DNA from: Syngnathus acus
Taxonomy: Eukaryota > Chordata > Actinopteri > Syngnathiformes > Syngnathidae
Assembly: GCF_901709675.1 (NCBI RefSeq)
Contig: NC_051093.1
Location: 62,001-126,000, forward strand
Length of the DNA: 64,000 bases
Direction of reading: 5' to 3'
The notes beneath the pieces are model-generated. The model saw only the letters and a program-made list of their open reading frames with translations, made no database searches and was not told the DNA's origin. This document shows positions 50,606-60,339 of this stretch, one piece after another. The position numbers and the translations under genes are program-made. Within the stretch, counting starts at the first letter, position 1; each line of letters begins with the position of its first letter.

Positions 50606-50744
50606 TAATTCCTGGGCTATTGTATGGAATTTTCTTGACAATTATATTAGAACTTTGGAATCGGAGGATACATAGCTGGTTTCCCCACCAGCAACCAGGT
50701 TAGTGCTGTCCGACACCGCCTTGTTTATAATGTAACAAAGAAGA

Positions 50745-50883
50745 AACAACTCGCAGAAGGCCTTGCTATCATCGTCAAGAGCCAGCTACCCGGAAAGCAA
50801 AAATTGTGGTGCTACAACTTCACATTGTACCAAAGGGCCATGTGGCCACTGAAGAGGAGCAACATCAAGAGCGAAGTCGTCAT
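50745..50883 (+). mobile_element. Unclassified LINE L, left piece
   Basis: It reads LAIIVKSQLPGKQKLWCYNF then TLYQRAMWPLKRSNI, a C-terminal RT region of a fish LINE. It is cut at the start of LINE K and resumes at about 53363. Confidence 0.55.
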
Positions 50884-51405
50884 ATGATGGCGCCGCAGAT
50901 GGCAGCCACGGTGAGTCGCTCCCTGTTTCTTTGTCTTATTTTGTGTGTTTACTGTGTCCTCTGCTGTCCATCCCGGATCACTTTTACCAGAGAAGCGCTG
51001 TTAAACATCGGACAGTCTTCTTCTGGTATTTTCTCTCCTGTTCTCTCTGATTCAGACTGTTTGTCGGAGATTCTAGCCGTAGCGGCGGTGCTGTACAAGC
51101 TAGCGCGACGACGGCGGCGCGGAAAACGAGCCGGAGCCCTCGTAAAGCTGAGGCAGAGAGGGTTCCGTTCTGCCCTACCGTCAATTCATCTGGCGAATGT
51201 CCGCTCCCTGGCGAACAAGATGGACGAACTGCTGCTCCTCACTTCAAGGAACACGGACTTCAGCAGATCCGCCGTGCTGTGCTTTGTTGGAACGTGGCTC
51301 AGCGAACGAACCCCCCACCACGCCGTGGAGTTAGCGGGGTTTCGGCTAACGCGTGCAGATCGCTTACGGGGAGAGCCTGAAGAGACACCTCTCTGCCAAT
51401 CCTGA
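50884..51405 (+). CDS. LINE K leader and endonuclease start, truncated
   Basis: The frame begins MMAPQMAATVSRS, has a hydrophobic stretch (LFLCLILCVYCVLCC), a basic region (RRRRRGKRAG), and the first endonuclease motif ANVRSLANKMDEL. The catalytic Glu motif appears altered (CFVGTWLSE instead of TETW). The rest of the endonuclease is deleted after LTRADR. The hydrophobic leader parallels LINE I. Confidence 0.65.
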   Translation: MMAPQMAATVSRSLFLCLILCVYCVLCCPSRITFTREALLNIGQSSSGIFSPVLSDSDCLSEILAVAAVLYKLARRRRRGKRAGALVKLRQRGFRSALPSIHLANVRSLANKMDELLLLTSRNTDFSRSAVLCFVGTWLSERTPHHAVELAGFRLTRADRLRGEPEETPLCQS

Positions 51406-52540
51406 TCCCTCAACAGTGTGGAAAGGTCTGCAGAGCATCACGGGCTTCAAGAAACGAACCCCCAGTCCTGTGGAGAGCCCAAGGCTTGCTAACCAGCTAA
51501 ACAGGTTCTACTGCAGGTTTGATCGGTCCTCCCACACAACGGGACTTCCTGCAGCACAATCTACATACTCACCTCTCCCCACAACTGCTCTGTCCACACC
51601 TCTATCAACGTTGTCACCCACTCTCTCTCTTGCAGAGGCCGCGCCCGCACTCCAGATCCGCGAGGATGAAGTGCGCCAGATGTTCCGGAGACAAAAGACC
51701 AGGAAGGCACCGGGCCCAGACGGCGTGTCACCTTCCTGCTTGAAAGTCTGCGCTGAGCAGCTGGCGCCCACCTTTGCACGGATCTTCAACCGTTCTCTGG
51801 AGCTGTGTGAGGTGCCCTCGTGCTTCAAGAGCTCCACCATCGTTCCAGTGGCCAAGAAGCCCGCCATCACAGGTTTGAATGACTATAGACCTGTCGCACT
51901 GACATCTGTGGTCATGAAATCTTTCGAGAGGTTAGTGCTGAACCACCTGAAGGATGTCACGGGCCCCCTGCTTGACCCCCTCCAGTTTGCCTACCGGGCA
52001 AACAGGTCGGTGGATGATGCGGTCAACATGGGACTGCACTACATCCTGCACCACCTGGACACCCCAGGAACGTACGCCAAGATCCTGTTCGTAGACTTCA
52101 GCTCGGCGTTCAACACCATCGCTCCTGACATCCTCCAACAGAAGCTCATCCAGCTTGTGGTGCCTGCCTCCACCTGTCAGTGGATCACCAGCTTCCTGAC
52201 CAACAGGAGACAGCGTGTGAGGCTGGGGGGCATCACATCTGACACCCGGACCACCAATACTGGAGCCCCTCATGGGTGCGTCCTCTCCCCACTGCTCTTC
52301 TCTCTCTACACCAACGATTTATACTCAGGTGACTCTCCTGTGAAGCTCCTGAAGTATGCAGACGACACCACTCTCATCGGACTGATCCAGGACGGTGATG
52401 AGACTGCGTACAGACAGGAGGTGGAGCGGCTGGTCCACTGGTGCAGCCAAAACCACCTGGAGCTGAACCCGCTCAAGACCGTGGAGATGACATTTCAGGC
52501 GAGACCCTTCACCACTTTTACCCCTCACTATCCGCAGTAA
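51353..52540 (+). CDS. LINE K reverse transcriptase, mutated
   Basis: The frame includes [50 protein letters not shown] and YADDTTLIGLI. The conserved PQG box is mutated to PHG ([13 protein letters not shown]), and the frame ends early after ARPFTTFTPHYPQ. The remaining thumb and C terminus are in other frames with stops. The element is inactive. Confidence 0.75.
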   Translation: MQIAYGESLKRHLSANPDPSTVWKGLQSITGFKKRTPSPVESPRLANQLNRFYCRFDRSSHTTGLPAAQSTYSPLPTTALSTPLSTLSPTLSLAEAAPALQIREDEVRQMFRRQKTRKAPGPDGVSPSCLKVCAEQLAPTFARIFNRSLELCEVPSCFKSSTIVPVAKKPAITGLNDYRPVALTSVVMKSFERLVLNHLKDVTGPLLDPLQFAYRANRSVDDAVNMGLHYILHHLDTPGTYAKILFVDFSSAFNTIAPDILQQKLIQLVVPASTCQWITSFLTNRRQRVRLGGITSDTRTTNTGAPHGCVLSPLLFSLYTNDLYSGDSPVKLLKYADDTTLIGLIQDGDETAYRQEVERLVHWCSQNHLELNPLKTVEMTFQARPFTTFTPHYPQ

Positions 52541-53362
52541 TACTATTCTCTCCACAGACACCTTCAAGTTCCTGAGTACCACAATCTCTCGGGACCTGAA
52601 ATGGACCGGCCACATAGAAGGAAGAAGGCCCAGCAGAGGCTGTACTTCCTGAGACAGCTCAAGAAGTTCAACCTGCCGCGAGAGCTTCTGAAGACCTTCT
52701 ACACTGCCATCATCCAGTCTGTCCTCTGCACCTCCATCACTGTCTGGTTTGGATCGGCCTCCAAACAAGACAAGCACAGACTGCAACGGACAATCAGGAC
52801 TGCAGAAAAGATAATTGGAATCAACCTCCCATCTATCCAAGACTTGTAACTGTCCAGGACCAGGAAACGTGCAAGGAACATCTCTACAGACCCTTCTCAC
52901 CCAGGTTGCAGTCTGTTTGAACTACTCCCCTCCGGACGGCGTTATAGAGCTCGGTACGCCAAAACCAGCAGACACAGAGACAGCTTCTTCCCCCAGGCTG
53001 TTGCTCTGATGAACTCACACCACTCTTAGAGTCTACGAGTCATTACTGTGCAATAACATCCTGCTCTCCACACCTTTTTGAATTTGTCTACACTGTTTGT
53101 ACTATGTGCCCTCTCTGCATCCATTGCAGCCTGGTCATCCTGGATAAGGGACCTTCCCATCGGTGGTCTCTCCTCAAGGTTTCTCATTTCCCTTAGCTGG
53201 AGTTTTGAGTTTTTCCTTGCCCTCTTGGGAGTTTAAGCCATTTTTCACATGAGCTGAGTGTTGTTAGTCACCTAAATGTTGAACAGAGGCTGTGATTTAC
53301 CGAAGTCAAATTCCTTGTTTGGCACGCTCAAACATGGCGAATAAAAAACTCTTGAATCTTGA

Positions 53363-53985
53363 ACGGGCTGGACAGACTAAGCCATCTCCTACATTCGGAA
53401 ATGGCTAGGTCTACCGAAAGATTTCTCTGACACAGGCTTGTTCGGGGCAACCGCGCTGCAACTGCCGATCCAGTCCATACCTTGGGCTACGAGCAGGAGA
53501 AGGCCAGGTTCGTTCTTGAGCTAAAAGGATCCTTGGATCCTACTGTGAGAAATGCACTTGTGGCGCTATCGGCAGGCTTCAACATCAGGAAACAATTGGC
53601 AAGGTGAAAGAAGGGAGAGCGGGGCTTGGCTGGGGAGAGCCTCCATGATTCTGGTCCAAGGCCACAAAGAGGGGGACCCCTGTGCAGCGCACTTACGCCA
53701 GCCTACAGAACCTACTGTCTGGCTGCACTGACACAGGCACGCTACAGATGGCGCCACGATCCAGTCCTGACGAAGCTGGCCGAAGTTCTCGAGACCAACA
53801 GAAAAGAGGCCAACAACCAGTCTAAAGCCATACAGCTCCCTGTCAGGTTTGTGAGGGCAAGGGAGAGCAGTCGAGACACCAGCCGACGAGGCAGTTTTCC
53901 GACAGCTGAAGTCCAATCGAATCAGGGAGAGCACGGACGCAGTTTCGCACTCTCACAAGTTACGCAGTCGAGATTGAATTGAATT
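53363..53985 (+). mobile_element. Unclassified LINE L, right piece
   Basis: Frames around 53440-53960 read LGYEQEKARFVLELKGSLDP and, further on, YCLAALTQARYRWRHDPVL then KLAEVLETNRKEANNQ. The YRWRHD block is a familiar C-terminal signature in fish LINEs of a type I cannot name. Stops and frameshifts are frequent. Confidence 0.55.
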
Positions 53986-53989
53986 CCTT

Positions 53990-55440
53990 TGTTGTCATGT
54001 TAATGCAGTGTTAACTGTGAAAATTAGTTCATACTAGGCATTCCATATCAATGAGGACAGGAAAAGGGTTCTCCCTCGCCAGTACGCTGGCACTGCGTGC
54101 CCGGAGCCAAGAACGCCTTAAAATGAAGATGGATTTTTCATTCTTTTTGACATTGGACCAAAATCTACTAAAATGAATTTCTACAGTCTTCGAATTGGAC
54201 TTTGTCAAATTTTAAGCTGATAGATAGGCTAGGAGAGAGGAATTCGGGCCAGCAGGAAAGGGAGATGCCATTTTCAAGGCGTGGTCCTCCTCCAGAAGGC
54301 CGCCTATCTATTCAAACAGAATTCGGATTTTGGAACAAAGGAGAACTGATCACTCCAACCAAATAGTATTCTAGACCCTTTGTCTCCTGTTTTGCTCTGA
54401 ATTTGGCGAGTGGAATTGTTGTCGTTCGAACTATTAATAATAATAATAATAATTCATTCAATTTATATAGCACTTTTCAATGACCCAAAGACGCTTTACA
54501 GGGAACAAAAAGGGTGGGGACGTATGGGGGGCGGGGGGGTGGACAATAGGATATAGTTAATAACAGGACATCGGTCAGCAGTGCAAGGAGATGGATGGAG
54601 GAGCAGGAAGGGCGGGAGCGGAGGTTGTTGAGGTTGGCAGTGCGGGAGGTGGGGGTGACGGGGGGTTGGTAGTCCAAAAAGAGGAGATGGGTGAGCCATC
54701 GGGGAAGTGCCGGTCCAGATGTAGCGGCGACGGCGAAGGATCCCAGCCTCGTGTGGAAGCAGCAGTGGACCAGGTGGTGATGCCGGTCGACCTCGACTGC
54801 ACCCGCTCGAACGGCAGGCCCCAACGCACCACGGCGGCACACAGCAGAGCCACGGTTGGCGAGCCCGCAGGGAGTGGAGCCCGTCGCCCGAGGACGCCGG
54901 ACGGAAGGCCAGAGAGCCGGGCCAGAGCTGCCGTCGAGTCCACAGCAGGCGGCCACAGGCTCAGAGTCGGGAGGCAGGAGGGTCCGGTGGTGGTTTTGGC
55001 CAGTTGGCTGTTGGCTAGCTGGCTAACGTAGCTGGTAGTCCGAGGGAGAGGAAACAGATAGGTGAGAGCGGAGCTGCGGGAATGCGAGGTGGACGGAAGA
55101 CAACACGAGAAAAATAAAAGAAGAGATGGGTGCACTGAAAACGGGAAAACGAAAAACAAGTAACGGACACGGTCCGGGACAGAAGCGGCAGATCTGACGC
55201 CAGCGTTGCTCTAACCCGGAAGACAACAGACGGTGGGGGAGGAGGGGGAAGAAAAAGATTGAGACTTGTCATTCATTTTCTTGCCTATTCATCAAATTTC
55301 TTCTTAATCCTTAATTCGGTTATCGATTATTTCGTATTAACTATGTTGAGCATGGTTTTATATGCAGTAATTAGAACTTTAAATTTTCTTTAAATCCGTT
55401 CAATTCTTCTTAACGTGAAGACAGCTTTAATCCATAACAT
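53990..55440. other. Unassigned; includes GC-rich block 54480-55260
   Basis: An AAT repeat near 54435 followed by CAATTTATATAGCACTTTTC looks like the inverse 3' end of an L2- or Dong-type LINE or SINE. The GC-rich block after it has a long Pro/Ser-rich minus frame (54575-55159) with no motif I recognise; composition alone can explain it. Confidence 0.4.
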
Positions 55441-55457
55441 CAGGAATTTTCAGATCT

Positions 55458-55531
55458 GGTTCGAAGTAGTTATCTTGAGCTCAGCTAGGGCTCTGAATCC
55501 AGTGATCTCAGTTCAAGTCTCGGTTGGACCT
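55458..55531 (+). pseudogene. tRNA-Gln (CUG) pseudogene, paralogous copy
   Basis: It keeps GGGCTCTGAATCCAGTGATC (anticodon CTG) and a T-arm AGTTCAAGTCTCGG, but the D-arm is scrambled. Like the copy at 9726 it precedes a Tc1-like element by a short spacer beginning CAAAT. Confidence 0.65.
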
Positions 55532-55785
55532 CAAATCTTGGTCATATACAGTCGTATGCAAAAGTTTGGGCACCCCTCATCATTTTCAAGATTTTCATTT
55601 ATAAATCATTGGCTGATCGCATCAGCAATTTCAGTTAAATATATCATATAGCAAACAGACACAGTGATATTTGAGAAGTGAAATTAAGTTTATAGGATTT
55701 GCAGAATTGTCAAGAAGAATGATCAAATATAGTACCTTCAACCAGAATCCAGACTCTCATTGGAAGCTATAGGAAGTGTCTAGAG

Positions 55786-56158
55786 CAGTGGTTCTTAACC
55801 TTGTTGGAGGTACCGAATCCCACCAGTTTCTTATGCGCAATAACCGAGCCCCTTTTTAGTGAATTTTTTATTTTTTTTTCAAATTCAAGACAGATGTTTT
55901 TTACTGGCGCACAACATGAGCCGTGCACGAACACCACCTTGTTCAAAGAATAAAACCAACACAATGCATGAATTCACGACAAATGACATACATCAGTGTG
56001 ACTTCTGCTGTTGCCTTTGCGAGACCAGTTCAGATATGCGTTATCACGAATTTATAAATCACGTGTGTCCGGACCTCCGCAGTGGAGGCTCTGCTGAACC
56101 CCTGAGACCGACTCACCGAACCCCTAGAGTTTGACCGAACCCAGGTTAAGAACCACTG
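55786..56158. mobile_element. hAT element inside Tc1-like copy 2
   Basis: Ends CAGTGGTTCTTAACCT and AGGTTAAGAACCACTG are perfect inverses. The flanks GTCTAGAG (55778-55785) and GTTTAGAG (56159-56166) match at 7 of 8 positions. It is the ortholog-like partner of 10752-11143. Confidence 0.9.
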
Positions 56159-56259
56159 GTTTAGAGGTTGTTATTTCTTCAAAAGGAGGATCTACTAAAT
56201 ATTGATGTCATTTTTCTGTTGGGGTTTCCAAATGTATGCACCTGCCTACTTTTGTTTAA

Positions 56260-58938
56260 CTTTCTGCCCATAGTCTACATTTAGACGCTCCAATTTCCGT
56301 AACATCCGTCGCCCTCAAATGACGACCAGCATTCGTGCCGGTTGTATCCGGTTATAACCAGTCTTTGACCTGTCGAAACCGGAATCGCCGCCATCTTCCC
56401 AGTGTATGAGTCAGTCGTGCTAGGTGAGTGAAGCCGGACGGTTGCGATTCACGGTGGAACATGATCAAAGCTGAGCTACGGGATATTATGATAGACTCGA
56501 GATAGGGGGGTGAAACTTTTAGGGAACAATTATCATATAATGGTTATTGACTTATGTGATTGCAGTGATGATTCGCCCTAACGTATTTCCTCCATGTATT
56601 ATTTTATGCAAAACATCTATGTATAGACTATTGGCGTCTATGGGTACAAAATCGGCGCTGGATGTCCTCGATGCAATCGAAGATGAAGACGCAGTTGTGG
56701 ATAAAATCTTCATTGCTCCCCCCGTGGTCAGTGTGGAGTCTGACGAAGACAGCGGCGAGGAAGACGGCGGAGGAACGATCGATAATCTCTCGGGACGGCA
56801 GCTTTGCGCTCCCGCCGTGGCGGTCCTCGCCGACGGACGGGTGATCGGAGATGATGATGGCGACACGGAGGAAGAAGAGGAGCCCCAACAGGCCTCCACC
56901 TCAAAGAAACGCTCGCAGAAAGATGGGGTGGACTACAAATGGACCAACAGTAAAAAGCGGCTGACAAAATTCCCGGACGCCAGGCCTCTCGCCGTCCCCA
57001 CGATTGTCGTTGGAAAGAGCGCAATTCAGAAGCTGGACTTCTTCCTTTCTGATGTATATCCTCACCTTGTTCGAGAGACCATCAAGTATGCGGCGGTGAC
57101 TGACTCCAACTTCCAGCTCACCATCGGAGAATTGAAGCGCGTGTTGGGGATCTTGCTGCTCTCGGGTTACCACTCTCTCCCCAGTCGCCGACACTACTGT
57201 AGCACAGATGACGATCTCCAGTGCGCCCTCGTCGCTGGGGCCATGTCACGCAACAGGTTCGAGGAGATCATCCGCTACATTCACTGCGCCGACAACGCGC
57301 ACCTGAACCTCAGCGACCGGATGACAAAGCTGCGTCCCATGATGGACATCCTCAACGCTCGGTTCGGGGAGGCGTATCCAATGGACTGCAATGTTGATCT
57401 GGACGAGGCAATGATTGAATATTTTGGAAGACACGGATGCAAGCAAGCAATCCGAAACAAGCCAGTGCGGTTCGGCTTCAAGGCCTGGTGCCTGAACAGT
57501 GGGACCAGCGGCTTCCTGCTCCGCTTCGACATCTACCAGGGGGCGAGTGGAGATGCCTCTGAAGTAGAACGCAAGTTCGACAAGGGCGGTGGCACGCTCC
57601 TTCGACTTCTGGACGACCTCCCCGATGCTGTGCGTGCACTTCCGCTACGCGTCTACATCGACAACTACTTCACCGGCCTCCCGCTAGTTGCAGAGCTGCG
57701 CAGGCGGGGCTACGCTTGCACGGGGACGATCCGAGAAAACCGCATCCCGCGCTCCTGCCCGATCACAGATCAGAAGGCTATGAAGAGCAAGCCGCGTGGT
57801 GCAAACAAGATTGCGCTCACTCGGTGGAAGGATAACGCCGTGGTCACCATCGCCTCCACCCTCGCCGCCGAGCATCCTCTGCAGAACTCGTCACGCTGGT
57901 CAGCGAAGGAGAAGAAGAAGGTGGCAGTGGAACAGCCATTTGTTGTCCAGCTGTACAACCGCAGCATGGGCGGCACGGACCGCGCCGACCAGAGCATCGG
58001 GCTCTACCGCATCAACATGCGTCGGAAGAAGTGGTGGTGGCCGATATTCACCTGGATGCTGGACGCGGCCGTCTTCAATGCATGGGTGCTGCACCGGCTG
58101 GATGAGCATGGCGGGATGTCTCTGCTGGACTTCCGACGCGAGGTGGCCCGAACTCTGCTTGCAGCACCAGGCGTCACTCGAGCTCGGAGATCGGGCAGAC
58201 CGCTTCGACAGCATGGAGCACTGGCCGGAAGTGGCGGAGCAAGGCCGAAAGTGCGCACTGCCGACTTGCAAGTCGCGTCCGTCCAGTGCGTGCTCCAAGT
58301 GCCGCGTGGCACTGTGCATGAAGTGTTTCCGTGGTTACCACCAGCCGGAACAGAATGTGTGAGAAGCACTGGTCGCGTGATCCGTTTTCTGACCGGAAGT
58401 GGCGGCGCAAGGCTGAACATGATCACTGCTGAGTTACAGTTTATATCTGCGTTTATGGTACCGCAATCTTCAGTCCACTGCGCTTATTGTACCGTGGTTT
58501 TGTACCGTTTTCCCTGAAAGTTTGTTGCAAATACATACGGCTATGAAAGCCAACTTGTATTCATAGAAACTTCGGCATTTTCTTACGGCTGGTCCCCATA
58601 CCCTGGGGATGACGGCCGCCGTTGACTGGAGGCGTTGCACATGCATGCCCATTGAAAATTGTGGAAATGGTCCCTTTCATGTTGCAGACAGCTGTTACGT
58701 GTAAAACACAACAACTCTGAACATTCAAATAAATTACATCACGTTACACTTGTAAATCGTCAGAATGCTCCGATTTTTGTGCACGTATCAGCCCATAGTT
58801 TATATATAGATGCCGCATATTTCGTGTACGCGACGTCATAACCAAAAAAGCGCGGCATATTCGTACTTAGGGACACCTAAGGACCCAGAAAATATGCACC
58901 TTTTTAGAAATAAAAATTTGGGCAGAATTATAATATTA
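56260..58938 (+). mobile_element. piggyBac transposon with transposase
   Basis: TTAA flanks both ends (56256-56259 and 58939-58942). The left tip CTTTCTGCCCATAG and the right-end inverse (TTCTGCCCA) are related but the right tip carries about 9 extra bases. The empty site is visible in Tc1-like copy 1 near 11259, where TTTGTTGAAATAATG runs without interruption. Confidence 0.88.
56547..58517 (+). CDS. piggyBac transposase with C-terminal frameshift
   Basis: The protein cuts and pastes piggyBac DNA at TTAA. An acidic N-terminal region is followed by the DDE core. The probable catalytic Asp residues are D286 (VDLDEAMIEYFGRHG), D372 (YIDNYFTGLP) and D478 (MGGTDRADQSIGLY). The family's Cys-rich C-terminal finger is not in this frame; it is in the next frame at about 58240-58362 (RKCALPTCKS, SACSKCRVALCMKCFRGYH). 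So a single-base slip lies near 58165-58190. A better start may be the ATG at 56640 (MGTKSALDVLDA). The core looks well preserved; the frameshift makes full activity doubtful unless it is a sequencing error. Confidence 0.9.
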   Translation: MTYVIAVMIRPNVFPPCIILCKTSMYRLLASMGTKSALDVLDAIEDEDAVVDKIFIAPPVVSVESDEDSGEEDGGGTIDNLSGRQLCAPAVAVLADGRVIGDDDGDTEEEEEPQQASTSKKRSQKDGVDYKWTNSKKRLTKFPDARPLAVPTIVVGKSAIQKLDFFLSDVYPHLVRETIKYAAVTDSNFQLTIGELKRVLGILLLSGYHSLPSRRHYCSTDDDLQCALVAGAMSRNRFEEIIRYIHCADNAHLNLSDRMTKLRPMMDILNARFGEAYPMDCNVDLDEAMIEYFGRHGCKQAIRNKPVRFGFKAWCLNSGTSGFLLRFDIYQGASGDASEVERKFDKGGGTLLRLLDDLPDAVRALPLRVYIDNYFTGLPLVAELRRRGYACTGTIRENRIPRSCPITDQKAMKSKPRGANKIALTRWKDNAVVTIASTLAAEHPLQNSSRWSAKEKKKVAVEQPFVVQLYNRSMGGTDRADQSIGLYRINMRRKKWWWPIFTWMLDAAVFNAWVLHRLDEHGGMSLLDFRREVARTLLAAPGVTRARRSGRPLRQHGALAGSGGARPKVRTADLQVASVQCVLQVPRGTVHEVFPWLPPAGTECVRSTGRVIRFLTGSGGARLNMITAELQFISAFMVPQSSVHCAYCTVVLYRFP

Positions 58939-59572
58939 TTAAATAATGATTGCACACTGTCTGCAAATCCTATAAACTTCACTTCACTTCTCAAGTATCA
59001 CTGTGTTGATCACTGCCGTCATTCCCCATGCATGGATTCGGGCCATCTGATTGGTTCCTTTGCCAACCCCCAAACACACACAGGAATTGGTTAGGACTTG
59101 ATTAGTAAGTGTTAGGAATCATTTTGGCTGTCCGTTCAGAGCAAGGAACGAGCCAATAGCCCCACGGGAAGTTGTCATTTTCTGTAAGCTTGTGTGTATG
59201 TAAATTTGTCATGGTCCAACGTAAGACTGTTCAGGGTGAATAAAAAATAACTCTTCAACAAGTTTATTCTGCTATTAACAGATTGAAACCGGGGTTGCAG
59301 AGGCCTCAATGCTGTATTATGGCCAATATGCAGTTGCATGTTTCGGGTCTTTTCTCTAGGATCTTCAGCCACGACACCCAGGCAGACCATGAAAGAATGT
59401 TGATGTTAAAATGTTGGTGGAACTATCCAATAACTACTCACATCCGATGATCCCTAAGACTTGAGATGAGACAAAATTGGAAAGACTTTTTTGTTGACAG
59501 TGTCTCTGAGTTACTTCAACCCAAAAGTTCACATAAAGTACACATAGCTAATGTTGACCACAAAATGGCATG

Positions 59573-59641
59573 TGAGCAAGCCAGGAGTCCTGGAATCTTC
59601 TGATCTGTAGACAGATGCGTTATCCATTGCTCCACTCGCCC
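59573..59641 (-). pseudogene. tRNA-Arg-derived pseudogene
   Basis: The minus strand begins GGGCGAGTGG and keeps GCAATGGATAACGC and a pairing acceptor, but the T-loop is shortened to three bases (CCAGGACTCCTGG) and the anticodon reads ACA where tRNA-Arg has ACG. It is decayed. Confidence 0.7.
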
Positions 59642-59720
59642 CACGGGCATATGTGGCTTGTAAACTTGTGTGTAACACTTTTGCAAAAATGAAAAAAAAA
59701 AAAAAAAAAAAGTGACATAA

Positions 59721-59762
59721 TTTGAATACGCCGCGATGCTTTATCCATTGCGCCACTCACCC
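59721..59762 (-). pseudogene. tRNA-Arg 5' fragment, left arm of inverted repeat
   Basis: GGGTGAGTGGCGCAATGGAT is the start of a tRNA-Arg; the rest is degraded. Its mirror is at 60132. Confidence 0.6.
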
Positions 59763-59867
59763 TACAAGTTACGGCTATTGACCGTAAACTTGTGTGGAAA
59801 ATCGTCATTGTCCAAAATTTGGCAGTTTAGCAATAGTGAGCAAGGGACAAATTAAGTAATTTGATTA

Positions 59868-59940
59868 TGCCATGACCAAGATCTGAAGCAGGGTTACTGC
59901 GGCCACAACGCAGAGTACTAACCACTATACGATCATGGCC
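59868..59940 (-). pseudogene. tRNA-His (GUG), decayed T-arm
   Basis: The minus strand has GGCCATGATCGTATAGTGGT, a perfect anticodon arm CTGCG/CGCAG with GTG, and ends CATGGCA. The T-arm CCTGC/CTTGG no longer pairs and the B box is altered. It belongs to the left arm of a large inverted repeat. Confidence 0.75.
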
Positions 59941-59970
59941 TGCACACTTGATTTAATGGTACTGCATATA

Positions 59971-60024
59971 GGCCATGATCGTGTACTGGTTAATTCATGT
60001 TCGATTCGAATCCGAGTTATGGCA
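59971..60024 (+). pseudogene. tRNA-His, anticodon arm deleted
   Basis: It has the same 5' start GGCCATGATCGTGTACTGGT and an intact T-box GATTCGAATCCGAG, but the anticodon arm is missing. It faces the copy at 59868-59940, so each copy retains the half that the other has lost. Confidence 0.75.
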
Positions 60025-60131
60025 TAATCAAATTAGCTCGTTGAATTTGTCTGCTGGTCACTGTTGCTAAACAGCCTTCCTTTGGACAATGACAGTTTTC
60101 CACACAAGTTTACAGTCGATACAGTCTTGTA

Positions 60132-60170
60132 GGGCGAGTGGTGCAATGGATGACACATGACGGCAGATTC
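60132..60170 (+). pseudogene. tRNA-Arg 5' fragment, right arm of inverted repeat
   Basis: GGGCGAGTGGTGCAATGGAT followed by GACACATGACGGCAGATTC mirrors the fragment at 59721-59762. Confidence 0.55.
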
Positions 60171-60209
60171 AAGTGATGAGAATCAAAACAACAGACTTAA
60201 GAGACCCAA

Positions 60210-60330
60210 GGTAAATTAACTCAACCCGTTTCGTTTCAATTGACAGCCCATGTGACATGCACCTCAGATGAAATGGGGCTAGTTGATCAACAGAAATGTT
60301 TTAACGAAGGGCTCATCTGGGTGTTGAAAC
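60210..60330. repeat. tRNA-Pro spacer fragment
   Basis: GGGGCTAGTTGATCAACAG and GAAGGGCTCATCTGGGTGTTG match the flank and 3' end of the tRNA-Pro at 11405, and AGCCCATGTGACATG matches 11650. It confirms that the two tRNA segments of the window are paralogous. Confidence 0.7.
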
Positions 60331-60339
60331 ACACAATAT

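Larger units (their letters stand above)
49688..50740. repeat. Tandem tRNA-Leu spacer duplication
   Basis: Spacer blocks recur in order: GAGGCATATATGTG at 49700 and 50332, ACACAGTGTAG(G/T)TACC, the tRNA-Leu relics, and ACCAGGTTAG(C/T)GCTG(C/T)CCGAC near 49990 and 50696. The period is 630-705 bases. The initiator tRNA lies between the two units. Confidence 0.8.
50884..53362 (+). mobile_element. LINE K, internally deleted, inserted in LINE L
   Basis: It starts ATGATGGCGCCGCAGATGGC and ends AATAAAAAACTCTTGAATCT. The endonuclease is interrupted after TRADR by a deletion of roughly 1 kb that joins it to the linker (SLKRHLSANPDPSTVWKG). Coding continues in 51353-52540 and, shifted, 52601-53030. 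Flanking LINE L sequence is continuous in sense across it. Confidence 0.8.
55546..59010. mobile_element. Tc1-like derivative, copy 2, split by piggyBac
   Basis: It starts TATACAGTCGTATGCAAAAG and continues at 58939 after a TTAA-flanked piggyBac element. The terminal repeats are long: TTGAGAAGTGAAATTAAGTT on the left is mirrored near 58965-58990. The hAT element at 55786-56158 is in the same place as in copy 1. Both copies lack the outermost right end. Confidence 0.7.
59730..60165. repeat. Large imperfect inverted repeat with tRNA-Arg and tRNA-His in each arm
   Basis: Left-arm blocks CGTAAACTTGTGTGGAAAA, CATTGTCCAAA, GTTTAGCAA, AATTTGATTATGCCAT and the tRNA-His start recur in inverse order on the right. 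The arms meet around 59940-59971 with a spacer of about 30 bases. Arms are roughly 200 bases each. Confidence 0.85.

Noticed and set aside
54575-55159. 194-codon Pro/Ser-rich minus frame
   Set aside because: No motif, no splice or start context; GC-rich composition explains its openness. I leave the block unassigned.
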